Shown here: in pieces, positions 16,266 to 25,745 of the stretch
Layout: the number at the start of each line of letters is the position of its first letter
How positions within the stretch are numbered: position 1 is the stretch's first letter
From: Polyangium mundeleinium
GTDB taxonomy: Bacteria; Myxococcota_A; Polyangia; Polyangiales; Polyangiaceae
Length of the DNA stretch: 64,000 bases
Direction: 5' to 3'
Assembly (NCBI RefSeq): GCF_028369105.1
Contig: NZ_JAQNDO010000001.1
Location: 10,138,501 to 10,202,500 of the forward strand
The notes under the pieces: generated by a model
The model's database searches: none
Told to the model about the DNA's origin: nothing
What the model saw: only the letters and a program-made list of their open reading frames with translations
Translations under genes and position numbers: made by a program

Positions 16266-17474
16266 ATGGCCTGGTTCGAGGATCTGAGCCCGTACGTTGA
16301 TCCCGAGGGAGACGCGGAGGACGACACCGGCGGGCGGGCGGCGCCGGTCCTCAACATCGGCTGGCTCGCGCTTGGGCACTCGTTCCCCGAAGGCCCCGTG
16401 CCCGCCGCATTCCTCGTGCGGCTCGCGGTCCTCGTGACGCGCGCCAGAATCGTGCTCTCCCGCCGGAGCCATACCTGCTCGTTCGGTCATAAAAAGCCGA
16501 TCATCGGGAGCGGGGAGATCCGCGTGGTCGGCGACGACGGGTCGAGGTTTGCCGCGCCGGTGATGATTCATCACTACGTCACCGACCATGGCTACCGTCC
16601 GCCGGACGCGTTCATCGCCGCGGTTCTGCGAAATACGGGCCTCTCCTGGGAACGGATGTACGAGGAGGACCTCTGCGCGAGTTGTGGCTTCGCCTTGCAG
16701 ATCCGGAAGAAACACAAAGTCTACCGCGAGGACGAGGCCGGCATCGAGTCGGTCGTCGAGGGCTTCTGCGGCGGCTGCGGTGTTTCCTATCAACGCCGGG
16801 CGCCGCTGCCGAGCGGAGCGACGATCCAGCGTGCCCTGACGCAGCTCGGGGCCCCGGACCCCGACATGCGTATCGAGGCCGCGACCGATCTGTCCTATCT
16901 CCGGAGCCAGGATTCCATTCCGCCGCTCATCGCGCTCTTGCGCGACGTGCACGTGGGGGTGCGGCGCGCAGCCACCCTGGCGCTTGCCCGGCTGAAAGCC
17001 GAGGAGGCCATCGCCCCGCTCATCGAAAACCTCGAGCACCCGAATGAAATCTCGCGCGACGGGGCGATAAAGCCCCTCGCCGGCCTGGGCGCGGACGCCG
17101 TCCTCCGCGCCCTCGAGGCTCCCCTCCGGAACCCGGACATGCCCGTCCGCAGCGCCGCCATCGAAGTGCTGGCGCGCATCGGGGGCGAGGCGACCGAACC
17201 TTTGCTGATACAGCGCCTCGACGACCCGGAGGCATCGATCCGGCGGCAGGCCCTCCGGGCGCTGGCGAGCCGCGTCGATCGCCAGGAGCGCCGGCTCCTC
17301 ACCCATGAATGCGACGGCACGGATCCCTTCCTCGATCCCCGCGTGCCGCTCGACGAGGCATGGCTGCAACAAACGGCGTCCCGAATGCATGTCCCCGAGG
17401 AGGAGGCGCGGGCGCGCATCGAGGTGCTGGCCGCGCGGTTTGGGATTCCGCTGCGCTGGCGCGATTGCGGCTGA
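16266..17474 (+). CDS. HEAT-repeat protein with zinc-ribbon-like N-terminal domain
   Basis: 402 residues. The N-terminal ~150 (MAWFEDLSPYVD..., VLNIGWLALGHSFPEG, EIRVVG, HHYVTDHGYRPP) match the pattern of a family often called DUF7919. Two CxxC pairs follow (CASCGF near 139 and CGGCGV near 169) that could bind zinc. From ~185 on there are four to five HEAT-like helical repeats (DSIPPLIALLRDVHVGVRRAATLALARL and similar). It is likely a protein-interaction scaffold. The 238 bp upstream hold no gene. GGAG precedes the start. Confidence 0.8.
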   Translation: MAWFEDLSPYVDPEGDAEDDTGGRAAPVLNIGWLALGHSFPEGPVPAAFLVRLAVLVTRARIVLSRRSHTCSFGHKKPIIGSGEIRVVGDDGSRFAAPVMIHHYVTDHGYRPPDAFIAAVLRNTGLSWERMYEEDLCASCGFALQIRKKHKVYREDEAGIESVVEGFCGGCGVSYQRRAPLPSGATIQRALTQLGAPDPDMRIEAATDLSYLRSQDSIPPLIALLRDVHVGVRRAATLALARLKAEEAIAPLIENLEHPNEISRDGAIKPLAGLGADAVLRALEAPLRNPDMPVRSAAIEVLARIGGEATEPLLIQRLDDPEASIRRQALRALASRVDRQERRLLTHECDGTDPFLDPRVPLDEAWLQQTASRMHVPEEEARARIEVLAARFGIPLRWRDCG

Positions 17475-17499
17475 ACGCAATCACCCTCCGCCCCGCATC

Positions 17500-18294
17500 T
17501 CACCCCGCTCCGCCCGCCAGCCGCTCGTAGAGCGCGTGATACATCCCATTCCCCAGGGCCCACCGCACCGCCGCCTTCGCCCCGTCGAACGCGCGTGCCT
17601 TGAGGAGCCACCCCGGCGAGGCGCTCGCGAGCGCCTCGAATTCGGCCGCCGACGTGCCCTGACGAACCGCGATCCGGCAGAGCACCACGCCCTCGGGCAA
17701 ACGCCCCGCCCGGTGCGCCCCGGCGCGCGAGGAATGGAACACACGGTAGCCTTCCAAGATCCCCGCCTCCACGTCGCATTGCCGGAATCGACCGCCGGGG
17801 AACGAAACCTGCTCCACGACGCTCCCCACGTGATCCTCGATCGTCGCCTTGGAATCACGCAGCTCCGCGCGCGCCGCCTCCTCCGGCAGATCGTCGAGGA
17901 ATCGATGCGTCCGCCCGTGGGAGCCGATCAACATGCCTCGCTCGGCCATCTCGCGCACCTCGGGCCACCCGCAAAAACCAGCGCGATGGCCAATAAAATC
18001 GGACGTGACGAACACCGCTGCGCGGAGGTCCCGCTGGAGGAGGCGCGGCAAACCGTGCCGGTAGGTGCTCGCGTGTCCGTCGTCGAACGTCAACACGATC
18101 CGATCTTCCCTATCGAGCTTCCTCGGTAAAACCGCGGGATCGGCCACCGGCAGGCCCCGCCGGGCCAGGATGTCGAGCTGCGCCTCGAATGCGGACACGG
18201 AGACGGCGTACGGCCGATCCGCCGCGTCAATCGCGGAAAACTCCCGCTCGCCTTCGTAGAGCGCGTGATACATCAGGACGACGAGTCGGCTCAT
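17500..18294 (-). CDS. Polysaccharide deacetylase (NodB domain)
   Basis: 264 residues. The NodB domain shows the catalytic TFDDGHAST (Asp-Asp) near residue 72, the metal-binding SHGRTHRFL (His...His) and FPGGRFR. Carbohydrate esterase family 4 enzymes remove N-acetyl groups from GlcNAc polymers. The ATG at 18294 overlaps the stop of the preceding glycosyltransferase (ATGA), so the two are translationally coupled. GGGAG lies upstream. The pair resembles exopolysaccharide synthase plus deacetylase modules such as PgaC/PgaB or NodC/NodB. No signal peptide is seen, which is odd if it acts on exported polymer. Confidence 0.9.
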   Translation of the reverse strand: MSRLVVLMYHALYEGEREFSAIDAADRPYAVSVSAFEAQLDILARRGLPVADPAVLPRKLDREDRIVLTFDDGHASTYRHGLPRLLQRDLRAAVFVTSDFIGHRAGFCGWPEVREMAERGMLIGSHGRTHRFLDDLPEEAARAELRDSKATIEDHVGSVVEQVSFPGGRFRQCDVEAGILEGYRVFHSSRAGAHRAGRLPEGVVLCRIAVRQGTSAAEFEALASASPGWLLKARAFDGAKAAVRWALGNGMYHALYERLAGGAG

Positions 18295-19415
18295 GTCTTC
18301 TCCCATCGCGCCTCGATGCGGCCTTCGAGGTAGTTGCGCAGCGCAAGCACCGAGGCCCGGTTCAATTCGACGAACACCTCCGCGAAGCTCACGAGCCGGA
18401 GCCGCCGCAGCTTCGGGAGGGCCGCGCCCACGAAGGACAGCGTGTAAAACGCGCCCTGCAGCGTCGCCGCCGTCCGGTAGAACGTGCCGCTCGCCAGCAA
18501 GGACGAGACGTACATCACGCCGAGCGCGTACGGCACGACCAGCCGGAACCATTTGTGCGAGACGAACTGGACCCACAGCGGGTTCCGCCACGGCAAGAAC
18601 AGCCACCGGTGCCGCGCGAACGACTGGAAATTGCCCGTGAGCGTCCGGATCTTTCGTCTTCGCTCGCCGGCCATATTTTCTTGCAGCTCGTCGTACATCA
18701 CCGCCCGCGGCTCGAACACCACGCGGCGGCCGCGGCGCGCGAGGTGCATCGGTTGCTCGAAATCGTCGAGCAGCGTGCCCGTCTGGAGCGGCGTGTAGTC
18801 CTCGCGCCGCATGGCATACAGCGCGCCCGTGACACCCACCGTCGAGGCGAAGCGGCTCTCCGCTTTGCGGATCCATTTCTCGTACCGCCAGTAAAGCCCG
18901 ATGTGCGCCGCGGTCCGTGTCCTCGGATCGACGTGCAAAAGCTCCCCGCTCACCGCCCCGATACCGGATTGCAGCAAGCGTGCCACGAGATGGCGCACGG
19001 CGCGCCGCTCGATCCGCTGACGAACGTCCGCGAACACGACGACCGGCGTCTCCACGTGGGCCATCGCCACATTCAGCGCGTACGCTTTGCCGCGCCGCTC
19101 CGGATACCGGAGGAGCGTCACGTCGGGCGCGCGCAAGAGGACAGCGTCCGTCGCGTCCGTCGAACCATCCGAGACGAAAAGGAAACGCAGACGATCGGGC
19201 GGATAATCGAGCGCGCGCAGGTTCTCGACCTTGGCCGCGGCCCGCGCCGCATCGTTATGAACCGCGATCACCACGGTCACGGCGGGCCATTCGGCCACGA
19301 CGGCCGGATCGACGGGCTCCTCGCGCCGAAAACGGGAGAGAATCCATATCCCGACCGGATATCCGACGTAGGTATACGCTACGAACACAAACGAAAGCCA
19401 AAACAAGAGCGCCAT
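18291..19415 (-). CDS. Family 2 processive-type glycosyltransferase, membrane-bound
   Basis: 374 residues. One N-terminal membrane segment (LLFWLSFVFVAYTYVGYPVG) is followed by a GT-A domain: VTVVIAVHN start, a DGSTD loop, FADVRQ as the metal-binding region and GTLLDDFEQP as the likely catalytic Asp region. RKIRTLTGNFQ is a weak equivalent of QxxRW. Two or three membrane segments close the protein. It resembles PgaC/NodC/hyaluronan synthase-like enzymes that polymerise and export a sugar chain. It overlaps the deacetylase by 4 nt. The sugar donor (UDP-GlcNAc) is an inference from the partner. Confidence 0.88.
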   Translation of the reverse strand: MALLFWLSFVFVAYTYVGYPVGIWILSRFRREEPVDPAVVAEWPAVTVVIAVHNDAARAAAKVENLRALDYPPDRLRFLFVSDGSTDATDAVLLRAPDVTLLRYPERRGKAYALNVAMAHVETPVVVFADVRQRIERRAVRHLVARLLQSGIGAVSGELLHVDPRTRTAAHIGLYWRYEKWIRKAESRFASTVGVTGALYAMRREDYTPLQTGTLLDDFEQPMHLARRGRRVVFEPRAVMYDELQENMAGERRRKIRTLTGNFQSFARHRWLFLPWRNPLWVQFVSHKWFRLVVPYALGVMYVSSLLASGTFYRTAATLQGAFYTLSFVGAALPKLRRLRLVSFAEVFVELNRASVLALRNYLEGRIEARWEKT

Positions 19416-19521
19416 GGCCCCCCGCCCCGTGTCATTTCAGCGCGACGCGCGTGACCCAGCCGGTCTCGCGCACGTATTTCTAGCGTCGCGCGCGCAAGGG
19501 CGCACCTCGTTTGAGGTCGAA

Positions 19522-21066
19522 TCATCGAATGCGTTCTACGGGCGTGATGTTGAGGCTGCCGTTGCGCACCTCGACGAGCTCGCCGTTCGACGGGACGAGC
19601 TGGACGAGACGCGCGCCTCCGTCCGCGCCGCGAATCTCCACGTTCGTGATCGGCTCGCAGACCGCCTCGCGATGCCCGGACGGGAGCCGCCGCCGAAGCG
19701 CGCACTTCCCCACCTCGCACCGGTACTCCGGTCCACACGGGCTGAGGTCGCCCGCGGGAATCCTGATCCACAAAGGCGTCATGCCGCGCCGCTCGCCCTC
19801 GACGAACACCTCCATCCCCGGCGGATCCGTCCGGATCTCGAACGGCACCTCTCCGACGTCGACGATCGGCTTCGGCCCGGGCGCCCTTTCGAGCGGCGCG
19901 GGCATGGGCATGGGGCTCCGGTGCGCGGGCGGAATCCATGCCTCCACCGACGCACGAGGCGGGCTCGCCGCCTCTCCGGCGATGTTTGCCCCAACAATCA
20001 CCCCCGGCACGGCGATGACCCCGAGCACGGCGCCGCCCATGCGCCACCGCGAAAGCGGATACCGAGGCGCATGCACCCGCCGGTCCGTCCCGAAAACCCA
20101 AAACGACCGCGTCTCCTTGCCCCAGCGATATTGCGCCTCGTACACGGGCACCGCACGCACGACGAGCCGCTGGCCGTGGAGTTTTTCGTTTTCGGGAAAC
20201 ACGTGCGAGGCGATCAGCGCATTCGCCGCCGCCTCGACGTCCGCGTTCACCCGCGTAAAAGCCCTGCGATAAGGCCCGGCCCCCCCTTCCCCGCCGCGCC
20301 CCGGCTCGATGCGGGCCTCTTCCTCGCTGTGGATCACGTCGCCGCCCGCGAGCCCCACGAGCTCGTCCGGCAGACCCGTCTTCTCGATTTGCCGCGCATT
20401 CTTGCGCGTCGCCCAGCGCACGTGGATGCGCCGGAAATGGCAGAGCCGCCCGACCCCCCCGCAGGAGCTGCACGTGACCAGGCCATTGCCGCCGCAAGTC
20501 CCGCACGTCACGCGCCCGCTGCCCCCGCACCCCGAGCAGGTCGACGAGTACGTCTCCGTCCGCGTCGAGGGATTCCCCTGCGCATCCGTCTCCGTGATGG
20601 TGCGTGTCTCCGTGGTTTGACCGCCGCCGCCGCAGGACGAGCACGTGACGCGCCCGCCGCCGGCACAAGACGAGCACGTGACCCGGCCGTCGCCCCGGCA
20701 GCCGAAGCAGGTGCGCACCTCGTCGGTGTGGGGCACGCGCACGGCGATGCGCTCGTCGTACGTGAAGAGCGGCGGCATTTGCAGGACGATCTCCCACGCC
20801 CCCGGCGCGCGCCCGTTCGACGGGCCGTCGACGGGCGCGCCGACGTAAGCCTCGTAGGTCTCCTCCGGGACGCGTGTCTCCGTGTACGATTGAAACACCA
20901 CGTCGAATGCGCCGCTGCGCTCGAACGAGGTCACGTCGAGCCGCGCCGCGAGCCCACGCCGCCCCCACGTCGTGGTGCGCACGTGTTGCTCCAGAAACAG
21001 ACGCGCGTCTTCGAGAGCCAGCGCGCCAGGGGCCGGGGGCGAGGTCGCGTCGGGAGCGTCGTTCAT
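19522..21066 (-). CDS. SSUH2-like protein with DnaJ-type CxxCxGxG zinc finger
   Basis: 514 residues. Six CxxCxGxG-type motifs lie at about residues 119-210 (CFGCRGDG, CSSCAGGG, CSSCGGGG, CSGCGGSG, CGTCGGNG, CSSCGGVG). The spacing resembles the zinc centre of DnaJ, but no J domain is present. The surrounding fold resembles the SSUH2 family. A membrane segment follows (VLGVIAVPGVIVGANIAG, ~355). The C-terminal part contains a PEGA-like stretch (FEIRTDPPGMEVFVEGERRG), a fold usually outside the cytoplasm. The function is unknown; a zinc-dependent chaperone-like role is possible. It is divergent from the next gene with 78 bp between. Confidence 0.8.
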   Translation of the reverse strand: MNDAPDATSPPAPGALALEDARLFLEQHVRTTTWGRRGLAARLDVTSFERSGAFDVVFQSYTETRVPEETYEAYVGAPVDGPSNGRAPGAWEIVLQMPPLFTYDERIAVRVPHTDEVRTCFGCRGDGRVTCSSCAGGGRVTCSSCGGGGQTTETRTITETDAQGNPSTRTETYSSTCSGCGGSGRVTCGTCGGNGLVTCSSCGGVGRLCHFRRIHVRWATRKNARQIEKTGLPDELVGLAGGDVIHSEEEARIEPGRGGEGGAGPYRRAFTRVNADVEAAANALIASHVFPENEKLHGQRLVVRAVPVYEAQYRWGKETRSFWVFGTDRRVHAPRYPLSRWRMGGAVLGVIAVPGVIVGANIAGEAASPPRASVEAWIPPAHRSPMPMPAPLERAPGPKPIVDVGEVPFEIRTDPPGMEVFVEGERRGMTPLWIRIPAGDLSPCGPEYRCEVGKCALRRRLPSGHREAVCEPITNVEIRGADGGARLVQLVPSNGELVEVRNGSLNITPVERIR

Positions 21067-21144
21067 CGGTTCTGAGTGCCGATTCTACCCGAGCTGCCTT
21101 GGCAACGCACCGACATCGCTGTAACGTCGACGCGCGCGCAAACG

Positions 21145-21897
21145 ATGGCTTTCTGGATCCGGCAAGACCAATTCGAGGTTCTGGAGCGCGACGTCGGCAT
21201 CGCGGAGCTCCAGCGGGACGTGATCCGCAGGCTCGGCGCGCGATCGCCCGGCTGCTTCGCCATCGTGCCGGAGCGCGCGATCGCCGCGGTGGCGCGGCTC
21301 GGCGCGGAGCGCGCGGCGCGTCACGGCCTCACCCGCCTGGGGCCGGTGCGGCTCTTCGTGGAGATGATGATCCTTTTCGGCTGCGCCTTCGACGACGACC
21401 CGCTCCTCCCCTGGGCCGGGGCCGTGCTCGCGGAGACGCACCCGACGCAGGCCATGAAGGCCGAGCGCTTGCACGAGGCGATGATGGAGTACCTCCGCGC
21501 CGTGCCCGGCCTCGACCAGGAGCGCATCCTCGCCGCGATGCGAAGGTTCGAGCCGAGGGCCACGCGCGCGCTCTCCCTGGACGTCGCGCCCGAGGCGCTC
21601 CGCGCGGTGATCTTGCAGGAGACACGCGCGCTTTTCCCCGAGCGGTTCATGGTCCTCGGACCCGAGGGCGAGGCCAAGGCGGCGGACCAGTGGGCGCGCC
21701 TCGCGGAGGCCCACGGGACGAGCGGCGGCGGGGCCGTCGTCTACGCGCTCCTCGCGAGCCTCCTCGGGCACGGATTCGCCGACGATCCGCTCTTCGCCTG
21801 GGCGGGCACGAGGCTCCGCGCGGGCGACATGCAGGCGATCGTGAACGAGGCAGGCCTTTATTGCGAGCGGGTCCTCCGCTTCATGCGCAAGGAGTGA
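21145..21897 (+). CDS. Helical protein with internal duplication, possible effector partner
   Basis: 250 residues from the ATG at 21145. The same motif occurs twice: FDDDPLLPWAG near residue 82 and FADDPLFAWAG near 211, each preceded by a helical stretch, so the protein looks like a tandem duplication. Similar short 'DDPxLPWA' proteins occur, from memory, next to type VI secretion or PAAR/hydrolase genes in myxobacteria. Its stop is 5 bp before the SleB-like gene, and that gene's AAGGAG overlaps the end of this one. A role as chaperone, adaptor or immunity partner is an inference from this context. Confidence 0.6.
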   Translation: MAFWIRQDQFEVLERDVGIAELQRDVIRRLGARSPGCFAIVPERAIAAVARLGAERAARHGLTRLGPVRLFVEMMILFGCAFDDDPLLPWAGAVLAETHPTQAMKAERLHEAMMEYLRAVPGLDQERILAAMRRFEPRATRALSLDVAPEALRAVILQETRALFPERFMVLGPEGEAKAADQWARLAEAHGTSGGGAVVYALLASLLGHGFADDPLFAWAGTRLRAGDMQAIVNEAGLYCERVLRFMRKE

Positions 21898-21902
21898 TCG
21901 CG

Positions 21903-22721
21903 ATGGGATTCCTGGGCGGAGGCACACCGGAGAACGTCACGTCGAACAGCGATGCGAACTCGAAGCAGGTCTCGTCGCCGGACGAGGGCAGCGCGGTCAA
22001 ACCGTGCCCCTGTGATCCGAACAAGACGATGAGCCCGCAGATGAAGGCCGACATCGACGCGGTCAACCAGAAGCTCGACACGGCCATCGAGAACAACCAG
22101 AAGAACTACGACGCGAAGGTCGCCCGTTATGCCAAGGAGAATTGGCCGCACGACGAGAACATCGCGAACATCAAGGCGCGCGGCGAAGCGCTCAAGCAAC
22201 GCAAGAAGGATCTGAACGACAAGATCAACGAGTGCGCCTGCTACGGCGACGGGCTCATGAACCTCGCGAACGTCGTGTACAACGAGGCGGGCTCGCACAG
22301 CATGAACGCGAAGACGGCCGTGGCCTACGCGTACATGAACCGCACGCAGGGCAATCCGCGCGCGCCGGTTTCAGCCTCCGAGATCTCGCATTACAAGTCG
22401 ATCGGCACGCGCGCCCAGGGCGTGAACGACAGCAACGCGGGGCTCTTCGCGAAGAACATGACGGAGTCGATCGAGGCCGCCTGCCGCAGGCTGCGCGACA
22501 AGGATCCGACGAAGAACGACCCGACGAACGGCTCGACGCACTGGGTGAGCCCCGACGCGCTGCCCAAATCCGCCAACGGCTGCGGGAGGGGCTTTTTCGC
22601 GAAAGACGGGCGCTGCTTCCCCACGTGGACGGACGCAGATTATGAGCCCAACGTCCGCGAGACGTTGGCCGAAGGCGTGCCCCGCGGCGAGTTCATCTTC
22701 TACCGCGGCGTCCGGTACTGA
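21903..22721 (+). CDS. SleB-like cell wall hydrolase (Hydrolase_2), candidate secreted effector
   Basis: 272 residues. There is no signal peptide. The N-terminal ~45 residues are Ser/Asn-rich with a CPCDPNK motif, and a charged helical segment (about 50-110) follows. The C-terminal half has the SleB/Hydrolase_2 pattern: VVYNEAGSHSMNAKTAVAYAYMNRT, where the Glu near residue 127 would be catalytic, and THWVSPDALP. Relatives cleave the peptidoglycan glycan chain. A wall hydrolase without its own signal, coupled to a small partner gene, fits a contact-delivered (for example type VI) effector. This delivery is inferred only. Confidence 0.7.
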   Translation: MGFLGGGTPENVTSNSDANSKQVSSPDEGSAVKPCPCDPNKTMSPQMKADIDAVNQKLDTAIENNQKNYDAKVARYAKENWPHDENIANIKARGEALKQRKKDLNDKINECACYGDGLMNLANVVYNEAGSHSMNAKTAVAYAYMNRTQGNPRAPVSASEISHYKSIGTRAQGVNDSNAGLFAKNMTESIEAACRRLRDKDPTKNDPTNGSTHWVSPDALPKSANGCGRGFFAKDGRCFPTWTDADYEPNVRETLAEGVPRGEFIFYRGVRY

Positions 22722-22724
22722 CGA

Positions 22725-24401
22725 TCAAACGAAGAGACGATCGAGCCAGACCGCGAGTTTGTCCTCGTCCGCCGGCTGGCTGCGATACCCGACGTATCCA
22801 TCGGGTCGCACCACGTAAATGCACTCGGATCGCGCGCCGAACCGCCGGTGCAATTCGCCGTCCGGATCGAGCAGGACGGGCACGTCCGCGGGCAAGGCCG
22901 TGGGGAGCTCGGATCCGGGGACGATCACATACGCCCGCACGCGATCGCCGAGCCGCGCCCGCGCCGCGGCCACGATACGCCCGAGCCGCTCGTAGCCCTC
23001 GTTCGTCGCGGCCGCGCCGTCGAAACAAAGAAGCGTATGGTGCGTGCCGCAGATCAGGTTGTGCAACGTATCGCTGCCGACCGGCATGTCCGGCACGCGC
23101 GCCCCGGGCGCGGGGCCGTCGCCGAAATGGATCCAGTCCGACAACCCCGGACGTTCGTCCGATCCGGTGAGGCGAATGTTCCACAAGGACGATTGATCCT
23201 GCCCCACAGCCGGGCTCTTGGGATAAGCGACCTCGATCTGCGACACCGTCCGCCCCGCGCGCTCCTTCACGAAGCCGAGGCTCGTGACGAAGCTCATGAG
23301 ATGGTTGCGAATCCCGATCGTGAGCGGGCTCTTCATGGTGAGCGCCGTCTGGAGCCCGCGCGTGCTCACGTCCGTGAAGCGCAGCGTCTCCTCGGCCACG
23401 GGCCGCCGCTCGGCCTCGTACGAGTCGAGCAGCGCGTCCTTGGCCACGCCGCGCGTGACGAGCGCGAGCTTCCAGGCGAGGTTGTACGCATCCTGGATCC
23501 CCATGTTCATCCCCTGCCCGCCCGCCGGGCTGTGAATATGCGCCGCATCGCCAGCCAAGAACACGCGGCCGACGCGGGAATGCGGGGCGAGGCGGCAATG
23601 AATGTGGAAATCGATCATCCACGCCGGATCCCCGAGGGACGCGCCGGCCGGGCCGCGCTCCTTCAAGAGCTCCTGGAACGTCTCCAGCGCGACGGGGCGC
23701 TTGTCGTCGGCGTCGACGAACGTGAGCATGCGATACCGCCCCTCGCCCGGCAGCGGGAAAAACCCGAGCATGCCGTTCGGGCCGAGGAAGATCGCGATCT
23801 CGTCGTCGTGCACGGCGACCGGCAGCTCGACGCGAACGTCGGCCTGCAGGAGGCGCACGTCGTAGGTCGAGCCCTCGAACGGCAGGTCGAGCGTCTTGCG
23901 GACGGTGCTGTGCGAGCCGTCGCAGCCGAGCAGATAAGGCACGCGCAGCTCTTCGACCCAGCCGTCCTCGGCGGCGAGCGCGACCGTCACGCCGCCCTCG
24001 TCCTGCGAAAAGCTCTCGAGCTTGACCTTGCGCTCGACCTTCACGCCGTGCACGCGTTCGAGGTGCTCGGCGAGGACGATCTCGGTCTCGCGCTGCGAGA
24101 GGCTCAGCAAAAAGGGGTAAGGCGAGTCGATTCCGCCGATCTCGACCCGCGCGATACGCTCGAGCGTGGGCGAAAGGATACGCGCCCCCGCGACCTGCCG
24201 GCCGCGCGCGAGGATGGGGTCGATCACGCCCATGTCGTGAAAACATTCGAGGGTGCGGGCGTGGATGATCTGCGCTTTCGACCAGATCGAAGGGCCTTCG
24301 CCCTGGTCGATGATCCGGCACGAGAGGCCGTGCCGCGCGAGCTCCGAAGCCATCACGAGCCCGACCGGGCCCGCCCCCACCACGAGCGCATCCAAAGCCA
24401 T
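22725..24401 (-). CDS. FAD-dependent aromatic hydroxylase (PHBH fold)
   Basis: 558 residues. N-terminal Rossmann motif VVGAGPVGLVMA, the DG motif GCDGSHSTVRK and the GD motif GRVFLAGDAAHIHSP...GMNMGIQDA identify the class A flavoprotein monooxygenases (MhpA, PgaE/RdmE-like). The C-terminal ~150 residues (RAYVIVPG..., VLLDPDGELHRRFGA, YVVRPDGYVGYR) match the thioredoxin-like tail of phenol hydroxylase-type enzymes. It likely hydroxylates an aromatic or polyketide using NAD(P)H and O2. Its stop is 3 bp from the convergent SleB-like gene. It is divergent from 24491. Confidence 0.93.
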   Translation of the reverse strand: MALDALVVGAGPVGLVMASELARHGLSCRIIDQGEGPSIWSKAQIIHARTLECFHDMGVIDPILARGRQVAGARILSPTLERIARVEIGGIDSPYPFLLSLSQRETEIVLAEHLERVHGVKVERKVKLESFSQDEGGVTVALAAEDGWVEELRVPYLLGCDGSHSTVRKTLDLPFEGSTYDVRLLQADVRVELPVAVHDDEIAIFLGPNGMLGFFPLPGEGRYRMLTFVDADDKRPVALETFQELLKERGPAGASLGDPAWMIDFHIHCRLAPHSRVGRVFLAGDAAHIHSPAGGQGMNMGIQDAYNLAWKLALVTRGVAKDALLDSYEAERRPVAEETLRFTDVSTRGLQTALTMKSPLTIGIRNHLMSFVTSLGFVKERAGRTVSQIEVAYPKSPAVGQDQSSLWNIRLTGSDERPGLSDWIHFGDGPAPGARVPDMPVGSDTLHNLICGTHHTLLCFDGAAATNEGYERLGRIVAAARARLGDRVRAYVIVPGSELPTALPADVPVLLDPDGELHRRFGARSECIYVVRPDGYVGYRSQPADEDKLAVWLDRLFV

Positions 24402-24490
24402 CGCCGCTCCTCCCGTACGCCGCGCCGAACGCCGCGGCCTTTCGGCATCATACTAGAAAATCTGCGTGTTCGAGGGGTAGGATTCGCACG

Positions 24491-25732
24491 ATGCCGGAAC
24501 GCAAGGACTTCGGAGATGCCCTCGTGAAGGCCGCGCTCGCGCCGATCCAGGCCGCGAACGCGCACTTCGGCGAGGGAGCGATCGGCGACGGAATCGCCGC
24601 GCTCTCGAAGGCCGATCTGCTTGCCGCCCTACGGCAGGGCATCGAGAAGGCCGCGGTCGTCTTCAAGTTCCGGACGGTCGACGTCGAAGCGCTGCTGCCG
24701 TGGGACGCACTCTTGCCCGCGCTCGATCGGCTGGAGGCCGCGCAGATCGCCGCGCTGCGCGTCGTGCAGCAACACGCGGCCGCGACCGGCAGTCCGCTCT
24801 CCGGCCCTGTGCGGGGCTCGGCCCCCGACACGCGAAAGCACACGGGCGCCTCGGCGCTCTTCAAGGTCGCGAAGCGGTTTGCCGCCGATCCGCGCATCTG
24901 CAGCCCGCTCGAAGGGCTCGCGACGGAGGTCTCGGGGTGGGAGACGCTCGTCTCGCAGTGCGGAGATCGGCTCGAATCGAGCCCGCTGCACGCGCGGTAT
25001 GCGCGTCGGAAGATCCTGGTGCGCGTGGCGCTCGTGGTCGTCGTGCTGGGAACGTTCTCGGTCGCGGGGCGATCGGCCTACAAGAAAAAGCAGATCGATG
25101 ACGCGCGGGCCCGCGTCGACGTCGCGCTCCGCGCCGAGGATCCCTGCGCGACCGAGCGGCTCGCGCCGGGCGACATCACGCTCGCGACGCCGGAGCAGGT
25201 GACGGCCGAGAAGTCGCGCCTCGAAGCCTGCGTGTCCGGGCGGGCGCGCGCCAAGTACGTGGCGGCCTGCGAGACGCTCGCGAAAAACTTCGACGCGGGC
25301 AAACTCTCGCCGGACGACCTCGCGATCGCCAAGGAGGCGGCTCCGCGCCTCGAACGCGCGCAGAAGCGCGAGCTCGGCGTGGACGATCTGCTCGTGACGC
25401 CGAAGGACATGCCTTGCCAGGACAGCCCGTCGAAGGATCGGTTCTTCGGGACCTACGCGGCGGCGGCGGCGTCGTCGACGAACGTGTGGACCGAAGCGAC
25501 GCGCGTCTCCGACGACCTGCGCGACGCGCTGCGCGGCAAGGATCACGCGACGAAGCCGTACCGGGACGAACTCACGCGGCGCGCCGAGCCGGCGGCGGCG
25601 AAGGCGATCGTGACGGGCAAACCCGAGGACATGGAGCTCGGCCAGAAGCTCTGCGACTTCGCCGCGTCGTTCGGGATCGAGCGCGGGAAAAAATGCACGG
25701 GGCTCGCGTCGGTCCTGGCGAAGAAACGATGA
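24491..25732 (+). CDS. Single-pass membrane protein of unknown function
   Basis: 413 residues. The N-terminal ~175 are predicted helical and cytoplasmic with no known domain. One membrane helix follows (KILVRVALVVVVLGTFSVAG, ~178-195), then a 215-residue Ala/Lys/Glu-rich helical region with four or five Cys. It is separated by 13 bp from the HExxH gene on the same strand, so the two are probably one operon. I do not recognise the family. Confidence 0.7.
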   Translation: MPERKDFGDALVKAALAPIQAANAHFGEGAIGDGIAALSKADLLAALRQGIEKAAVVFKFRTVDVEALLPWDALLPALDRLEAAQIAALRVVQQHAAATGSPLSGPVRGSAPDTRKHTGASALFKVAKRFAADPRICSPLEGLATEVSGWETLVSQCGDRLESSPLHARYARRKILVRVALVVVVLGTFSVAGRSAYKKKQIDDARARVDVALRAEDPCATERLAPGDITLATPEQVTAEKSRLEACVSGRARAKYVAACETLAKNFDAGKLSPDDLAIAKEAAPRLERAQKRELGVDDLLVTPKDMPCQDSPSKDRFFGTYAAAAASSTNVWTEATRVSDDLRDALRGKDHATKPYRDELTRRAEPAAAKAIVTGKPEDMELGQKLCDFAASFGIERGKKCTGLASVLAKKR

Positions 25733-25745
25733 GAAAGGGGCGTCC

